Positions 12,168-22,133 of a DNA stretch of 64,000 nucleotides are shown here, one piece after another. Numbering within the stretch: position 1 is the stretch's first letter; every line of letters starts with the position of its first letter. A program made the translations under genes and the position numbers. Under the pieces are notes generated by a model, which worked only from the letters and a program-made list of their open reading frames with translations, ran no database searches and had not been told where the DNA came from. Source of the DNA: Symsagittifera roscoffensis (lineage: Eukaryota > Xenacoelomorpha > Acoela > Convolutidae); NCBI RefSeq assembly GCF_963678635.1, contig NC_087063.1, positions 66,640,471 to 66,704,470 on the forward strand, read 5' to 3'.

Positions 12168-13471
12168 CACGGGTCGAGTTCCCGCTCAAAAACTGCTCAA
12201 GATATGGGTGGTTTGAGCGGTTTTCAAGCACGATTTGAGCGGTTCTTGAGCGGTTTTTGAGCGGTCTTCCCGGGTCGAGGTCCCAGACTCATGTTCAGAC
12301 TTTCGCGACAAAATTTTAGCATGTCCAGACTTTCCAGACCAAAATTAGGCATGTCCAGACTTGAGCGACCAAAACATGGCATTTCCAGACTTTTGCGACC
12401 ATGATGATCCGTCGCGACTATCGCGACCGAAGACAAGGTGGCGCGACCAAAACATCGCGACTCATATTTGGTATGTGCAGACTCTCGCAACCAAGAGTTG
12501 CCATTTCCAGACTTTCGCGACCGAAAAACTAAGGCGCGACTTTCGCGACCGAGGCGGATATGGCGCGACCCTGCGGTTCAGGAAATGGCGTGACCGGCGC
12601 GATCAAACCTAGCTAATTCCAGACTTTCCAGAACAAGACGGAGACGGCGCGACTTTCCAGACCAACGTGGAGACGGCGCGACTCAGGAAACGGCGCGAAT
12701 CCAAAAGCAACGGCTCGACCGGCTTGGCCAGTGCGACCAAAATGTGCGTTTTCAAGACTTTCGCGACCGAGGTGGAGACGGCGCCAAAAAGCCCAAAGGT
12801 CAACTTAAGGTCACCCAGGGGTCAACCAGGGTCAAACTTCCATATTTGAGTTCAGAATCTCATGGGGGTCTTAACTATCAAATTTCATTCATATCCCATT
12901 AGTACTTCACAAGTTATCTCATTTCTAAGGTCCATTATCACTTTTTCCGGGAAAAAGCTATTAACACCGGAAGGTTTTCACTCGTCAGGGGTCTTTTTTC
13001 GGGGTCCGTGTCTTGTATCTATTGCCGCAATAAAAAACTTATGCCACCGTTCATAATTTCGCGTAAATGGCCTATTTCCGGTCTAAGGGGTGTTTTTCCA
13101 AGTGCTAATTGCTTCCGGTCCAACTGCTGGAGTTGATTCAAATTATAATACACGATGTATCTTGCCACTACCTATCATCCCTCCAAGTTTCAGCTCCTTG
13201 CAATCATTGGAAGCCGAGAAACGACTTCCAGAAGTTAGGGGTGGGTTTGTTTACTTAGGGCATAAAACCGGAAGCGGGGGTCTGAGGGGTCTGGGTTTCC
13301 AAACTTAGGCTTTCCTTAATTAGGCCTAAAACATACAACAATTTTTGCCCAACACCGCCAATAGTTTCCGAGTTCTGATAGGGCCATTTACACTTCCGTG
13401 GAACGTTATCACTTGACCCCCAAGGGTCTGAGGGGTCCGTTTTTTGTATGTCTGGGTCAAATCATCTCTAG
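12168..13471. repeat. Repeat A, copy 2
   Basis: Same order of blocks as 9297-10755 but with a shorter GAGCGG part and a shorter GCGCGAC array. It starts CACGGGTCGAG and ends ATCATCTCTAG. It sits precisely between the two B copies, at the sequence GACCAATTTTGATTAA, as if inserted there or carried by a larger tandem duplication. Confidence 0.8.
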
Positions 13472-14330
13472 ATGTCAAGTTCGAATTTTACAAAAGAGTT
13501 TTGAGTTAAATAAATTATGCATGATTGAAATGTAAATATTTTGGCTACCGAAATTAACTGTTGTCTACAAACAATTATTTTTTTTCTCGCGCAATTTGTC
13601 TGCAAACAATGTTAATCTCTCACTTTCGTCTTTTGTCTCACAATTGCAGTTTTGCAAAATTGTCTATATTCCTTTTAAGTACCTCTGTCTAATTTGCTTA
13701 TCGTCTAATTTCTAAACCCCCGGGTGAAATGTACCAGTAATTTTGAGAGGGGCGAAATGTGTGCAGGGCGAAACGTGACAAATTCAGTTTGAATTAGTTT
13801 TATTTGTTGCATATTGTTGCAATGGCGTTAAATGCGTTAACACAAATAAAAGTCGAAACCTTAAATTCTTTTAATGTTTTTAAACATCAAAAAATTTTCA
13901 AGTAACAGTTTCAATTAGAAAACCGATTTCTGCTCCAATTTTCTTTAAAAAATTTCCCAACACACTATGTAACGTACAGCGCTGCTTCGAATAAACTTGA
14001 CAAAACAATGAAACTAAATGTTTTTTGCTTGATTCTCGTTTTGAGCTAAAATTAAATTAAAAGAGATGAGAACACGATTTTTCCAGATATAATATACTGC
14101 TTTTTCTTGAACAAAAACAAAAAATTGGCCCGTCGTTGAGAAACTTATAGCTGTTTGAGTTTTTTAACATAATCTAAGAAAAAATAACTACATTTGGCAA
14201 AAACTTTATAAAATGATTTCAAATTAAAAATTAGTGTTATACATGGTGCAAGTTTCAAATTTTGCTATCAAAGAAAAAAAGAAAAAAAACTGTTATTTTT
14301 TTGGAGACCAATTTTGATTAAGGTTTTTAT
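13472..14330. repeat. Repeat B, copy 2
   Basis: Colinear with 11478-12167, with an extra segment of about 150 bases (about 13590-13750) that copy 1 lacks. Ends GACCAATTTTGATTAA, then continues into unrelated sequence. Confidence 0.75.
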
Positions 14331-14988
14331 TTTTCCGACTTTTTGATAACATATTTTTGTCTGGAGCAAAATTAAGATGAAATTTTTTCTCATTTTCTTT
14401 GAAAGTCGTTGAAGCAAGGGTAGTTTGTTTAAGTTCAAGATCCAAGTTTTGCGTATAGCTGATGCTTTTTTGTTGGACTTATTTAGACTTTGTTCGCTCA
14501 ACGACCAGAAAGATCATTATCGCGAGACATATTGTTTTATATGTATCTATGATCGTAGAAACTGTTTTGTGGAGCGAAAATCAAGACAAGCGTTATAAAG
14601 GTTACAAAACAGTTCCAATCAAAGCTACGTAGCTAAAGCAGTAACTAGTAAACCAGAAACTGGTCATATAAACATTCTGTATTTTTCAATATCTTTTTAA
14701 TCGTGCTCAGTTCTGGCTAAGTCGTGCTGTCAGTTCAACATCTCGGGATCATTTTACAAACGTGAGTTTATTGTTGCTTCAAAATATTTCAATGAATGTC
14801 ATTGAGTACTCACCACAATTGATTTTAAAATTCTAAGAAAAATAAACAGCAGTTTGTTGTGCAAGTATACAGAACATTCTGACCCCGCATGTTTTTTAGA
14901 TTCAATTTTGAAATTTTTATTGGGGAGATGATCAGAAAATTTGCATTGGTCTCAATTGAATTTTAGTTTTCAAAACGAATGTCAAAAC
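14331..14988. other. No gene recognised
   Basis: AT-rich stretch with one short minus-strand frame (14268-14501) lacking any recognisable domain. Nothing else is supported. Confidence 0.4.
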
Positions 14989-15054
14989 CAACAAGACTGC
15001 TCGTATCAGGGCAAAGCACTGAATGATGTGACTGCCTTTTAAGTCTCTAGAGCA
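14989..15054 (+). repeat. R-family repeat, left part, split by the Polinton
   Basis: ACAAGACTGCTCGTATCAGG, then a GACTGCCTTTTAAG box, matches the start of the R units at 40.27-41.9 kb. It stops at AGAGCA, the left target duplication of the Polinton. The same repeat resumes at 31482 with GGAGCAGTATTAACAT, as expected from the uninterrupted copies (GGAGCTGCAGTAATAACAT near 41428). Confidence 0.8.
15049..15054 (+). other. Polinton target-site duplication, left
   Basis: AGAGCA directly precedes the AG terminus. It differs from the right copy (GGAGCA) at one base. Confidence 0.75.
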
Positions 15055-15294
15055 AGTAGTAAGGTAATTCGCCGGCGCTCCCACAGGGGGCGGGGGGGTT
15101 TACCTACACAGGGGTGCTCCAGAGCCTTATCCCAAAACCACATATGCGCTCCAGACAAAATTTCTCGGTGCTCCAGACCCTAATTCCAAAATCACATATG
15201 GCTCCAAACAAATTTTTCAAACCACAGCGGCACTCCAAAGAAAAAATAAAACTACATGTATTATATCCTAAGTGCTATGAAATGACTATATTAT
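15055..15294 (+). repeat. Polinton left terminal inverted repeat
   Basis: Pairs with 31239-31481. Shared landmarks, in order, are AGTAGTAAGGTAATTCGCCG, CCTACACAGGGGTGCTCCAG, CAAAATTTCTCGGTGCTCCA, a CACTCCAAAG box and AAATGACTATATTAT. Similarity ends after TATTAT. The arms differ at scattered bases and in the length of a G/C run. Confidence 0.95.
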
Positions 15295-15561
15295 AATAAG
15301 TCACTGCTGTTGTGATATATAATAAAAAGTTATGTCTTGGGACTAAATTTTCATGCATTAACGTTCGATCAAGGTTATAGCGTTCATATTTGAGTGGAAT
15401 TAAAGTTAACGTAAAAGTTATAGCCAATATATTTAAACCTTTGGTAGCTGTAAATCATTTCCTTTCCGTGTGCATCTTTTATTGTTGAACCAATCTGAAT
15501 CACTCACGAAGTTTGAAGAGCGGATGACAGTCCGGTGTCATGACATAATTGAACGATAAAA

Positions 15562-16356
15562 ATGATGGTGAAATTATGGAATAATGAATTAAGCAAAATG
15601 ATTTTAATTGGAGAATGGCATACTGAAGATATTGATAGTGAGCATTTAAGTTTCTCTGTCTTCTCAACTGGTAACCAATCAAAAAACAGTTGTATCAACG
15701 ACCGTTATATAGTTCTCAGATCACGGTGGAAAAAAACAGAAGATAAAGCACCATAAGAATATGAGCAGAGCTGTAAACAGCTGTTTTATTTGAATGAGCT
15801 CTTAAAAATAACGTGGTGCGTTTACACAAAACAGAAAAATGGTAGGGCTACTGATGTAACCCTTGCTACTTATGAAAACCGATTTAACTACTCATTCGAT
15901 TTTGACTCTATGATTATTGAGAAAGGGGTGGAGCGAATGATTCGACTTTGTTTTGATAAATTATCAAAATATCAAAAACTTCCAGTGATCTATCTAAAGA
16001 TCAACCACCGAGATATAGGACTGAGTAAGTGGTCTCTCCAAGGTCACTTTCACTTCCACTGGCTTGAAATTCAGCAGGTCCGCGAGGTGTTGGAAAAATA
16101 CAAAATGAAATTGGAAAAACGTAGAGTTACTTCAACGGACTTGGAAATCTTTCACGAGATTTATTTGACTGTGAAAAAAACCTACCCGAAAAACTCTGAC
16201 CGCCGTAATTATTTTCTAGCTACATGTTCTCTGTTTTTCTTTGCTAGTAAAAATGATATAAAATATGATGTTGCCATTAAAATTAGACCATATGGAGGTC
16301 TTATTGGCCTAGACAATTCTTCATTGGACAAATACCTGAACTCTTTACAAATATAA
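15562..16356 (+). pseudogene. Unrecognised Polinton gene next to the left end
   Basis: A single frame of 264 codons runs from ATG 15562 to TAA 16354, broken only by an in-frame TAA at 15754. The part after the stop (from 15790, 188 codons) is fully open. It is mixed alpha/beta in composition and rich in Lys, Tyr, Phe and Leu, with a hydrophobic segment (FLATCSLFFFA, about residue 150 of the second part). No signal peptide, zinc motif or known domain was recognised. It is the first gene inside the left inverted repeat, reading inward. It could be a structural or cargo gene, but I do not assign a function. Confidence 0.6.
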
Positions 16357-16566
16357 CGACTGCATGCAATTTTACACGATGCCGCGGGATTTGTCCACGA
16401 AGTTTATAACACAGTTCCCACCTACTGTTATATGCTATCCTGGAAATGTAACAACAGCTTGATTGGTCACTTGAGTGGTATTACGTTCTGTTTATATGTT
16501 AAACTGACAAACCCATTTCTCTATCAATTGTTAGTATGTTGAAGTAGTGCTAGACTTGGATCAGTA

Positions 16567-17110
16567 GTGCTAGACTTGGAAGGATTTCGTTGTAGGAAAA
16601 GTAATTCTATAGTTGAAGAACTAGCCATTACAACTTTTGATTACAGTGACTTTTTTATTTTTTTAACTCCAGCCAGTTTCAATTCACTTCCTAAATCTGA
16701 ACAAAAAGCATACCAACTGATTGACAAATAACTTGCACGGAGTTGACTGGGAAAGCGGCGATTATTTATATTTAAACCTCAATCAGATTATTTAAAGTTT
16801 TGTTTTGAGAGACCCTAACGCCATCTTTTAAGCTAAAGGAAAAGAAACGGTTGATCATCTGGCAAAGTATTTGGATCAAAAAGTTGTGAACCTTGATGAA
16901 TTGGGTTGCCCGAGAATTGAAAATTTACATTTCAAAAATTATCCAGCTTGCAATAGACATTCACATCATAATCACTCTAGGAATCACTGCGCCTCGAAGA
17001 AAAGCAATGCGTTTTTTGATTGGCTGAAGAATGAGCGAGAGGCTAGCGAAGCTGGAGACGTACCTATCTCCAAACTCAGTGTTATGTGTTTGGATGAATC
17101 CAGAGAGTGA
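16567..17110 (+). pseudogene. DEDDh 3'-5' exonuclease-like protein
   Basis: Begins with VLDLEGF (16567-16587), a D-x-E motif inside a hydrophobic strand as in the Exo I motif of DEDD exonucleases. VEELAITTF follows. After a stop (TAA at about 16730), other frames give a DWESGDYLYLN segment, then VDHLAKYLDQKVVNLDELGC (partly the frame opening at 16871), then a Cys/His-rich tail (CNRHSHHNH) and NAFFDWLKNE. This order (DLEGF, ELAI, W-x-x-GD, VK/VD-HLxxFL, DLxxLGCP, Cys/His tail) matches from memory a family of uncharacterised invertebrate proteins with an RNase-H-fold exonuclease core. It is broken by at least one stop and two frame changes. If the assignment is right, it would remove 3' nucleotides. 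The role in the transposon is unknown. Confidence 0.5.
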
Positions 17111-17159
17111 CATCAAAATATCATAAACAAGAGTAGAACGAATCGATTGCCGAGGTCAA

Positions 17160-17537
17160 ATGGTGCAGCGAAAAGAACAAATCACTTTATCTGAAGAAGA
17201 ATTAACTACTTTGAGAAGGTTTTTCCCGTTGATTGACCAATTCATCTGCTTTTAACGATTGAAGTTTATTCAAAATATTACTCGCAAACGAGAAGTTTAT
17301 CTTCCCAAGCTAGTCTTAGTACCCAAACGTCAGTCCGGAGTTCAAATGGACCTCAGCAGCAGTGATTTACCTGAAGAACTTCAGAAATTAGTTAAAGAAA
17401 ACTCAGTGAAGAAAATCATATATCATGTGAAAATCAAGAACGTCCCAGCCAATTATGTAGTGGAAATGTATGACAATGAAAGAGATACTACTACTAATGT
17501 TTACACTGGTTATACTCGATACAAGATTTTTTACTGA
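17160..17537 (+). pseudogene. Small unrecognised Polinton gene
   Basis: ATG 17160 opens a 31-codon frame (EQITLSEEELTTLRRFFPLI) ending at 17255. A second frame, 17259-17537, continues with 92 codons rich in Lys and Val, including KKIIYHVKIKNVPANYVVEM. The two frames touch and are probably one gene with a frameshift. I do not recognise a domain. A further 31-codon frame starting MPEIADDEPDAN lies at 17651-17746, in front of the ATPase, and may be another small gene or the start of the ATPase. Confidence 0.4.
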
Positions 17538-17871
17538 TCAGAAAAATAAATAATAAATTTCATAACCACACATTTTTTTTCCTCAATAAGAAACGGTTGA
17601 TACAGATAGATAGTCAGAAGGATAGAGAGAGAAAAAAAAAGAAAACGTGAATGCCTGAAATAGCAGATGATGAGCCTGATGCAAATATAGTTACCGATTT
17701 TGTTTATGATCGAAATAACACGGAACAAAAATCTTGGAAATTTTGATTTGAAGCCACTGTTACCAGATCAGAAGTAGTTTTGATGTCCCAAACGATTATA
17801 ATTTTATTTTTACTAAGCTTTTGTATCTATAAACTTTCTTTGACGCAACTAAGCTGTGAAGAAACATCAGC

Positions 17872-18614
17872 TTGGTTTTCCATATTGTCTGGTTTAGTTG
17901 GGTACGTGTTACCAAACCCAAGGATATGAAAAAAAATCATGATACGTCGACAAGACTGTTTATGGCAGTTGTAGGACCTTCGGGATCAGGAAAAACAGAA
18001 TTAATTTTCAAATTATTGAAAGGGAGAATTTTTTATCCAAAATTTGGAAGAATATTACTTTTTTACAAAGATATTCAACCTATACTTAGGGACGAGTTAA
18101 ACGCTGGCAGAATTCAAATTGAATTTGTCAAATTTGATGGATTCCATTGTTTGAGAAACATTGAAAACATTCTGTTAGTGTTTGATGACTCATGCGAAAA
18201 AATATACATTGATAAAGAATTCGTTAAGCTAGCAACAACAGGAAGGCACATAGGCTTAGATGTTATTTATGTCAAACATACTTTATTCCAACAAGGTTGA
18301 TGGTCACGAACTATTAATTTGAACACAACTCACATCATTTTATTCAAATCACCTCGTGATATTCAGCAACTTGATCACCTCGGATGACCTCGGAATGCAC
18401 CTAAACCTTTACGACTTGATCACCTCGGAAGGCACCTAAACCTTTACGACAATCGTAGGAACTGGCTACAAAGGACAGCTTTGGACATCTATTAATAGAT
18501 TTGGATCCCCGAACATCAGACTGTCTCAGATACTGTTCAAACTTAATACCACCTGGTCCGTCAATTTTCTATTTACCATTAGATAAGGCAGAAGTGACAC
18601 CCATCACAAATTAA
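17872..18614 (+). pseudogene. FtsK/HerA-type genome-packaging ATPase
   Basis: P-loop ATPase that in Polintons and related viruses is expected to pump DNA into capsids. Walker A is AVVGPSGSGKTELIFKLL (about 17965-18018). Walker B is ILLVFDDS (about 18170-18195). A TTGRHIGLDVIYVKHTLFQQ block, corresponding to the sensor/arginine-finger region, ends at an in-frame TGA (18298), after which WSRTINLNTTHIILFKSPRD continues the family consensus. The C-terminal part, in another frame, has FGHLLIDLDPRT and reaches a stop at 18612. It is therefore broken by one stop and one frameshift (near 18380-18480, where a GATCACCTCGGA segment is also duplicated). The start is uncertain; the first in-frame ATG is near 17926. 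Confidence 0.9.
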
Positions 18615-18642
18615 TGCGAAAAAATTATCTATTCTGCAGCAC

Positions 18643-18913
18643 ATGGTACAATTGAATCCAAGTCAACTACGAGCTTTATTAGAAACTCATCAAATATTCA
18701 AGTTATATCAGTCGTTTGTGAATGCTTGCTCAATGTAGTCAACGGTAATATGCCTGTTAGTATTCCAAATCTTAATAATTTCGAAGAAACATATAAGATT
18801 CTAATCATTCCAAAAACGAGTCTCGAAAAAAATCAGCTGTTATATTGAGTAAACAAGGATTTTATCTAATCAGACATATACTTTAATTTTGCTTCAAGTA
18901 TTTGACAGCATAA
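18643..18913 (+). pseudogene. Small Polinton protein downstream of the ATPase
   Basis: ATG 18643 opens MVQLNPSQLRALLETHQ. A frame change leads into IQVISVVCECLLNVVNGNMP (to a stop at 18846) and then a short hydrophobic end. The combination of an ...CEC..N(V/L)(V/L).GN(V/M)... block and a hydrophobic C-terminus resembles a short protein that recurs in Polinton elements beside the capsid genes. This is recalled from family knowledge and not verified. Function unknown; possibly a virion component. Confidence 0.45.
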
Positions 18914-18915
18914 AA

Positions 18916-19703
18916 ATGACAGCACAAGAGTTTGTTCTGATTCCGAAGCATATTTATAATAGAGAACAACCCCATGCAGCCTAACCCCCGAAACACATAT
19001 CAATGCCACAGCAGACAACAATCAACAAGAACAAGCTCTTCTTCTCACTGATGATGAGGAAAATGAGCTGTAAACAAGTACTGAGCCCAATAACGCTTTA
19101 TCCACTGAACGTATTACATTACAATTACAGCTCATGGACGAAAACAAACTTAAGCGAGCAAAAAAAGTTCTGGAAATTATTAAAAAGTCAGAGCGAGTCA
19201 CAATAAACAAAGAAAATGAAGAGCTTTACGTTGATAAAGTTCCAACCGGTCTTAAGGCATCAGTTTTTTTGTATGATATACAAGAGCAAACTAAAAAGTT
19301 GTACAACCCAGCTTTCATACTGATTTTGAGGTCTCTGAAAGTTGACGAACAGTTGGTTATGAACAAGTATGCCAAAGTCGCGGTTCAGTCATTGACTACG
19401 GAAGAAGCTCAACAGAGGCAAAGAAGCAGAGGTTCCACAAATTTCCCTTCAACATCTACAGCCTTCCTTTCTCCCAAGAAACCGTCGTCAGCAAGTTCCA
19501 ATTCAAGAAGCTTTAAAAGACGTAAAACCAGAAGGACTGTTGCAGACAGTGAAAGAGAACGGTCAGCGCAAAAAACCAAACGAGAAGAAGGCACAGAAGG
19601 AGAACACTCTGAATTTTACGGAACGTCCGATAACGTTTCAGATTCTGCAATGACAGAGAAGACGAAGATAAAAACAAAAAAATGGCAAGGTTACACCAGC
19701 TGA
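18916..19703 (+). pseudogene. Conserved Polinton protein with an EFVLIPK start
   Basis: ATG 18916 gives MTAQEFVLIPKHIYNREQP before a stop. Another frame is open through 19134-19703 (189 codons): KRAKKVLEIIKKSERVTI, a VDKVPTGLKASVFLYDIQ block, then a basic Ser/Arg-rich tail (RSFKRRKTRRT) and an acidic end. A short EFV(V/L)IPK N-terminus followed by a coiled-coil-like middle and a basic tail is a recurrent Polinton layout. It lies directly before the integrase. I recognise no enzymatic motif. It is broken by a frameshift between about 18980 and 19060. Confidence 0.5.
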
Positions 19704-20250
19704 AGAAAATCTATTGAAAACTAAATATATAAATAAAGGTCCAGCTTTGTTTGGCAATGTACAGAATTTAAAGGAGGAATCAAAAATTTCACGAAGTAAA
19801 GTGAAACACTTTTTACAAACAGAGCCCGCATATACAAAATATCGAACAGTTCGTCGCAAAACACCACGCCTCAAAGTGATAGTTTATGACATAGACGAAA
19901 TATGGTCAATGGACCTAGCGTATGTTGATAATCTCGCAGATTACAACAAAAAAATAAAATATCTTATAGTTGCAGTGGATTGCATGTCCCGCTATCTACG
20001 TGTACAGCCATTGAAATCAAAGTATGCTACCTCAACTGCGGAAGCATTCAAACAAATGATAAAAGAAAATAGCCACAAAAAGTCTGGGTAGATAAAGGCA
20101 CTTCTAGCCACAGACTTTTCAAAAAAAGGAAAAAATCATTCAAGAGTTCTCCAAAATCTTAAATGGTTGACCTCTGGTAGAAATATATCCCAATTTGAGA
20201 CAACTAGATCGAGAGATGAAAATTTAACTTCGCTTGAGATTCTGAAAATT
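19704..20250 (+). pseudogene. Retroviral-type (rve) integrase, truncated
   Basis: Catalyses insertion of the transposon DNA ends. The open part (19714-20091) has the N-terminal PALFGNVQNL segment, HFLQTEPAYTKYRTVRRKTP, then WSMDLAYVD with the first catalytic Asp, and LIVAVDCMSRYLRVQPLKSK. The second catalytic box (VWVDKGT) is present at about 20080-20104, but in a different frame after a frameshift. The remainder up to about 20250 is degraded, and the third acidic residue (Glu of D,D-35-E) was not found before the gap. This is the Polinton/Ginger type of integrase, not a retroviral Pol fragment. Confidence 0.9.
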
Positions 20251-20398
20251 ATTATCTATTTTTGAAAGCAGGAGTGATACAATTTTATTCCTAATTCAAT
20301 TTCAATAAATCTTTAAATAGCGACCAATGGAACATCGCCTCTGTATGTACGATTGCACTTTTATTCTTTGGAAAATTATAGCACCTCTGTATGATTGC

Positions 20399-20598
20399 NN
20401 NNNNNNNNNNNNNNNNNNNNNNNNNNNNNNNNNNNNNNNNNNNNNNNNNNNNNNNNNNNNNNNNNNNNNNNNNNNNNNNNNNNNNNNNNNNNNNNNNNNN
20501 NNNNNNNNNNNNNNNNNNNNNNNNNNNNNNNNNNNNNNNNNNNNNNNNNNNNNNNNNNNNNNNNNNNNNNNNNNNNNNNNNNNNNNNNNNNNNNNNNN
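20399..20598. other. Assembly gap, exactly 200 N
   Basis: Run of 200 N between the integrase and protease genes. A round number usually marks a gap of unknown true length, so missing genes (the capsid genes, for example) cannot be excluded here. Confidence 0.99.
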
Positions 20599-20883
20599 GG
20601 AACTCACTGGTTACTATTCGCTCAAGCTGGTGGTCAAATTTTCTTTGCAGATCCTCTTGGACAAGGACTACTTAATTACCCCCATGTTTACAAACACATG
20701 AGATATTCTATTTATGAAGGAAACCAAATACTGATGAACAAGCCAATCCAATCAGCTAACTCGGTCTTGTGTGGACTTTATTGTATTTATGTTGTTCATG
20801 TTATAATTTCATCCAAACTCCCTATAGCTTTCAAGCTAAACGACCATGACATGATGCGTTTCGCTAAACATATGATGTTATAA
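20599..20883 (+). CDS. Adenain-type cysteine protease, 5' part in the gap
   Basis: Member of the C5/Ulp1-like cysteine proteases that, in Polintons, are thought to process capsid proteins. The visible 94 residues contain the His of GTHWLLF, an Asp in FFADPLG, and the nucleophile Cys within SVLCGLYCIYVVHV. Order and spacing fit the His-Asp/Glu-Cys triad of the family. It ends at a normal stop (20881) after AKHMML. The N-terminus is lost in the 200-N gap. No stop or frameshift is visible in what remains. Confidence 0.85.
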   Translation, partial: GTHWLLFAQAGGQIFFADPLGQGLLNYPHVYKHMRYSIYEGNQILMNKPIQSANSVLCGLYCIYVVHVIISSKLPIAFKLNDHDMMRFAKHMML

Positions 20884-20991
20884 ATTTGTGATACTGATGA
20901 TTTTCTATAATGATTTATAATTGTTTTTTTTTGTTTTTTTTTTGCAAGAACACTTGCCTCTGGCGTTATCGCAGGCTCTAAAAAATCGTTT

Positions 20992-21465
20992 TCAGAATTT
21001 AAATTTCTTTTCCATTATAAATTTAACAAACAAAGTATTTGAATCAATCTCTAAACGACCATACCCACTCAAAATAATATCAATAATTTTCGAAAACGCG
21101 GCGGCATTATCACCATTCAAAACATTCATGAAGCGTTCAATTGTTACATTAGTGATTAAATCAGTTTGAGTTTGAATGGATCGAGTATGTGAAGCAAAGC
21201 AAAATTGTGTCAATCTTCTACGTAGAGAAGCACCAGCAATGTCAGTTGAGTTGTTAATAGAATTGTTGTAGTTGACAGCAATTTTTAATTTTTCCAGCAG
21301 GGGTCCCGATAGGTGAAATTTACTGCAACTCAATAATAGATGTTTGAAAGATGAGAGTAGACAAGGTACAACGAAAGTGGTTGAAGTCATCTTGTTCACT
21401 ACGTCGACAAAATCTTTTGCTAATTCGATGAGATCATGGATGTGGGGATGATCATTGTTGAGCAA
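20992..21465 (-). CDS. Unrecognised minus-strand Polinton gene
   Basis: 157-codon open frame on the strand opposite to the core genes, starting MLNNDHPHIHDL. The same frame can be read further upstream to about 21540 across one stop, so the true start may lie to the right. It is mostly helical in appearance (FVDVVNKMTS, KHLLLSCSKFHL, a LEKLKIAV segment), with no zinc, signal or transmembrane motif. Convergent with the protease gene, leaving about 100 bases between them. Function not assigned. Confidence 0.5.
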   Translation of the reverse strand: MLNNDHPHIHDLIELAKDFVDVVNKMTSTTFVVPCLLSSFKHLLLSCSKFHLSGPLLEKLKIAVNYNNSINNSTDIAGASLRRRLTQFCFASHTRSIQTQTDLITNVTIERFMNVLNGDNAAAFSKIIDIILSGYGRLEIDSNTLFVKFIMEKKFKF

Positions 21466-21707
21466 TTGGGTGCAAAACTCGTTCTGAGTTGAGTGGGTTT
21501 AAAATGCAAAATTTGTGTTTAGAGGGAGTTGTGAGATGTCGGGTTCGTTGTTTAAAATAAAAAACTTCAAATGTTTTCGAAATTATTTAAAAAATTCAGG
21601 TGACTGCTCATAAATTGCTTCAACCATTCTGCTGGTTAAACAAAATGTTCAAACGTTTTTTTTTCCTGTTTCAGGCAACTCTACACTTTTTATTAATGGA
21701 GTATTCA

Positions 21708-21878
21708 TCATCCGCATCTTTTTAATTCACCACTTTCAGCACATTCATTTTCGGGACAGACTGATCGTTTTGACCTGTATCCTTTTTTATAATGTTGATC
21801 ATTTGCAGCTGAGGATGAGGAGGAGGAGGAGGAGGAGGAAGAAGATGAAGTCTTTTCACCGGTTTGTTTTTTAACCAT
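21708..21878 (-). CDS. Small poly-Ser protein
   Basis: ATG 21878 opens a 56-codon frame beginning MVKKQTGEKT, followed by a run of 11 Ser encoded by TCC/TCT repeats, then a basic stretch (KKGYRSKRS) and a CPENECAESGELKRCG tail with three Cys. The ATG lies 3 bases after the stop of the gene upstream (21882-22133), so the two may be co-transcribed or belong to one frameshifted gene. The alternative frame reads as poly-Pro and is probably a shadow. Function unknown. Confidence 0.4.
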   Translation of the reverse strand: MVKKQTGEKTSSSSSSSSSSSSSAANDQHYKKGYRSKRSVCPENECAESGELKRCG

Positions 21879-21881
21879 TTT

Positions 21882-22133
21882 TTAAATTTTTGAATAATTG
21901 TCGGCCAAACAATCAAATTCTCTTGTCGCCAAGGTCACTGATTGATAACACTTAAACACGCCATCTTCATTATTTTTGTACAACTTTATTGTGATATATG
22001 CACCCGTTTTGTCAAAAGTTTTCGTTCCAACTCGTACAATGCGTTTTTCTCCCGAAGATATATCTTGAAAATCATCGTAAAAGTCTGTATCATTTTCTAG
22101 CGACGAGTAGTGGTGACTGTAGTGACTTGTTGG
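21882..22133 (-). CDS. PC4-like ssDNA-binding domain candidate
   Basis: Open frame of 83 codons without an ATG, bounded by a stop at 22134. The first exon or start is therefore missing or upstream behind a splice acceptor. After an acidic segment (LENDTDFYDDFQDISSG) it reads KRIVRVGTKTFDKTGAYITI, then KLYKNNEDGVFKCYQSVTLA and TREFDCLADNYSKI. The pattern of a short strand, basic turn, long strand with alternating hydrophobics, Lys/Asp turn, strand with Ser/Thr-Leu and a helix resembles the transcriptional coactivator PC4/Sub1 fold, which binds single-stranded DNA. The assignment rests on pattern only. It is followed by the poly-Ser gene. Confidence 0.35.
   Translation of the reverse strand, partial: PTSHYSHHYSSLENDTDFYDDFQDISSGEKRIVRVGTKTFDKTGAYITIKLYKNNEDGVFKCYQSVTLATREFDCLADNYSKI

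Noticed and set aside
21722-21916. Poly-Pro frame on the minus strand
   Set aside because: Alternative frame of the poly-Ser gene (21708-21878), which has a better-placed ATG and a Cys-containing tail; kept only as a remark.
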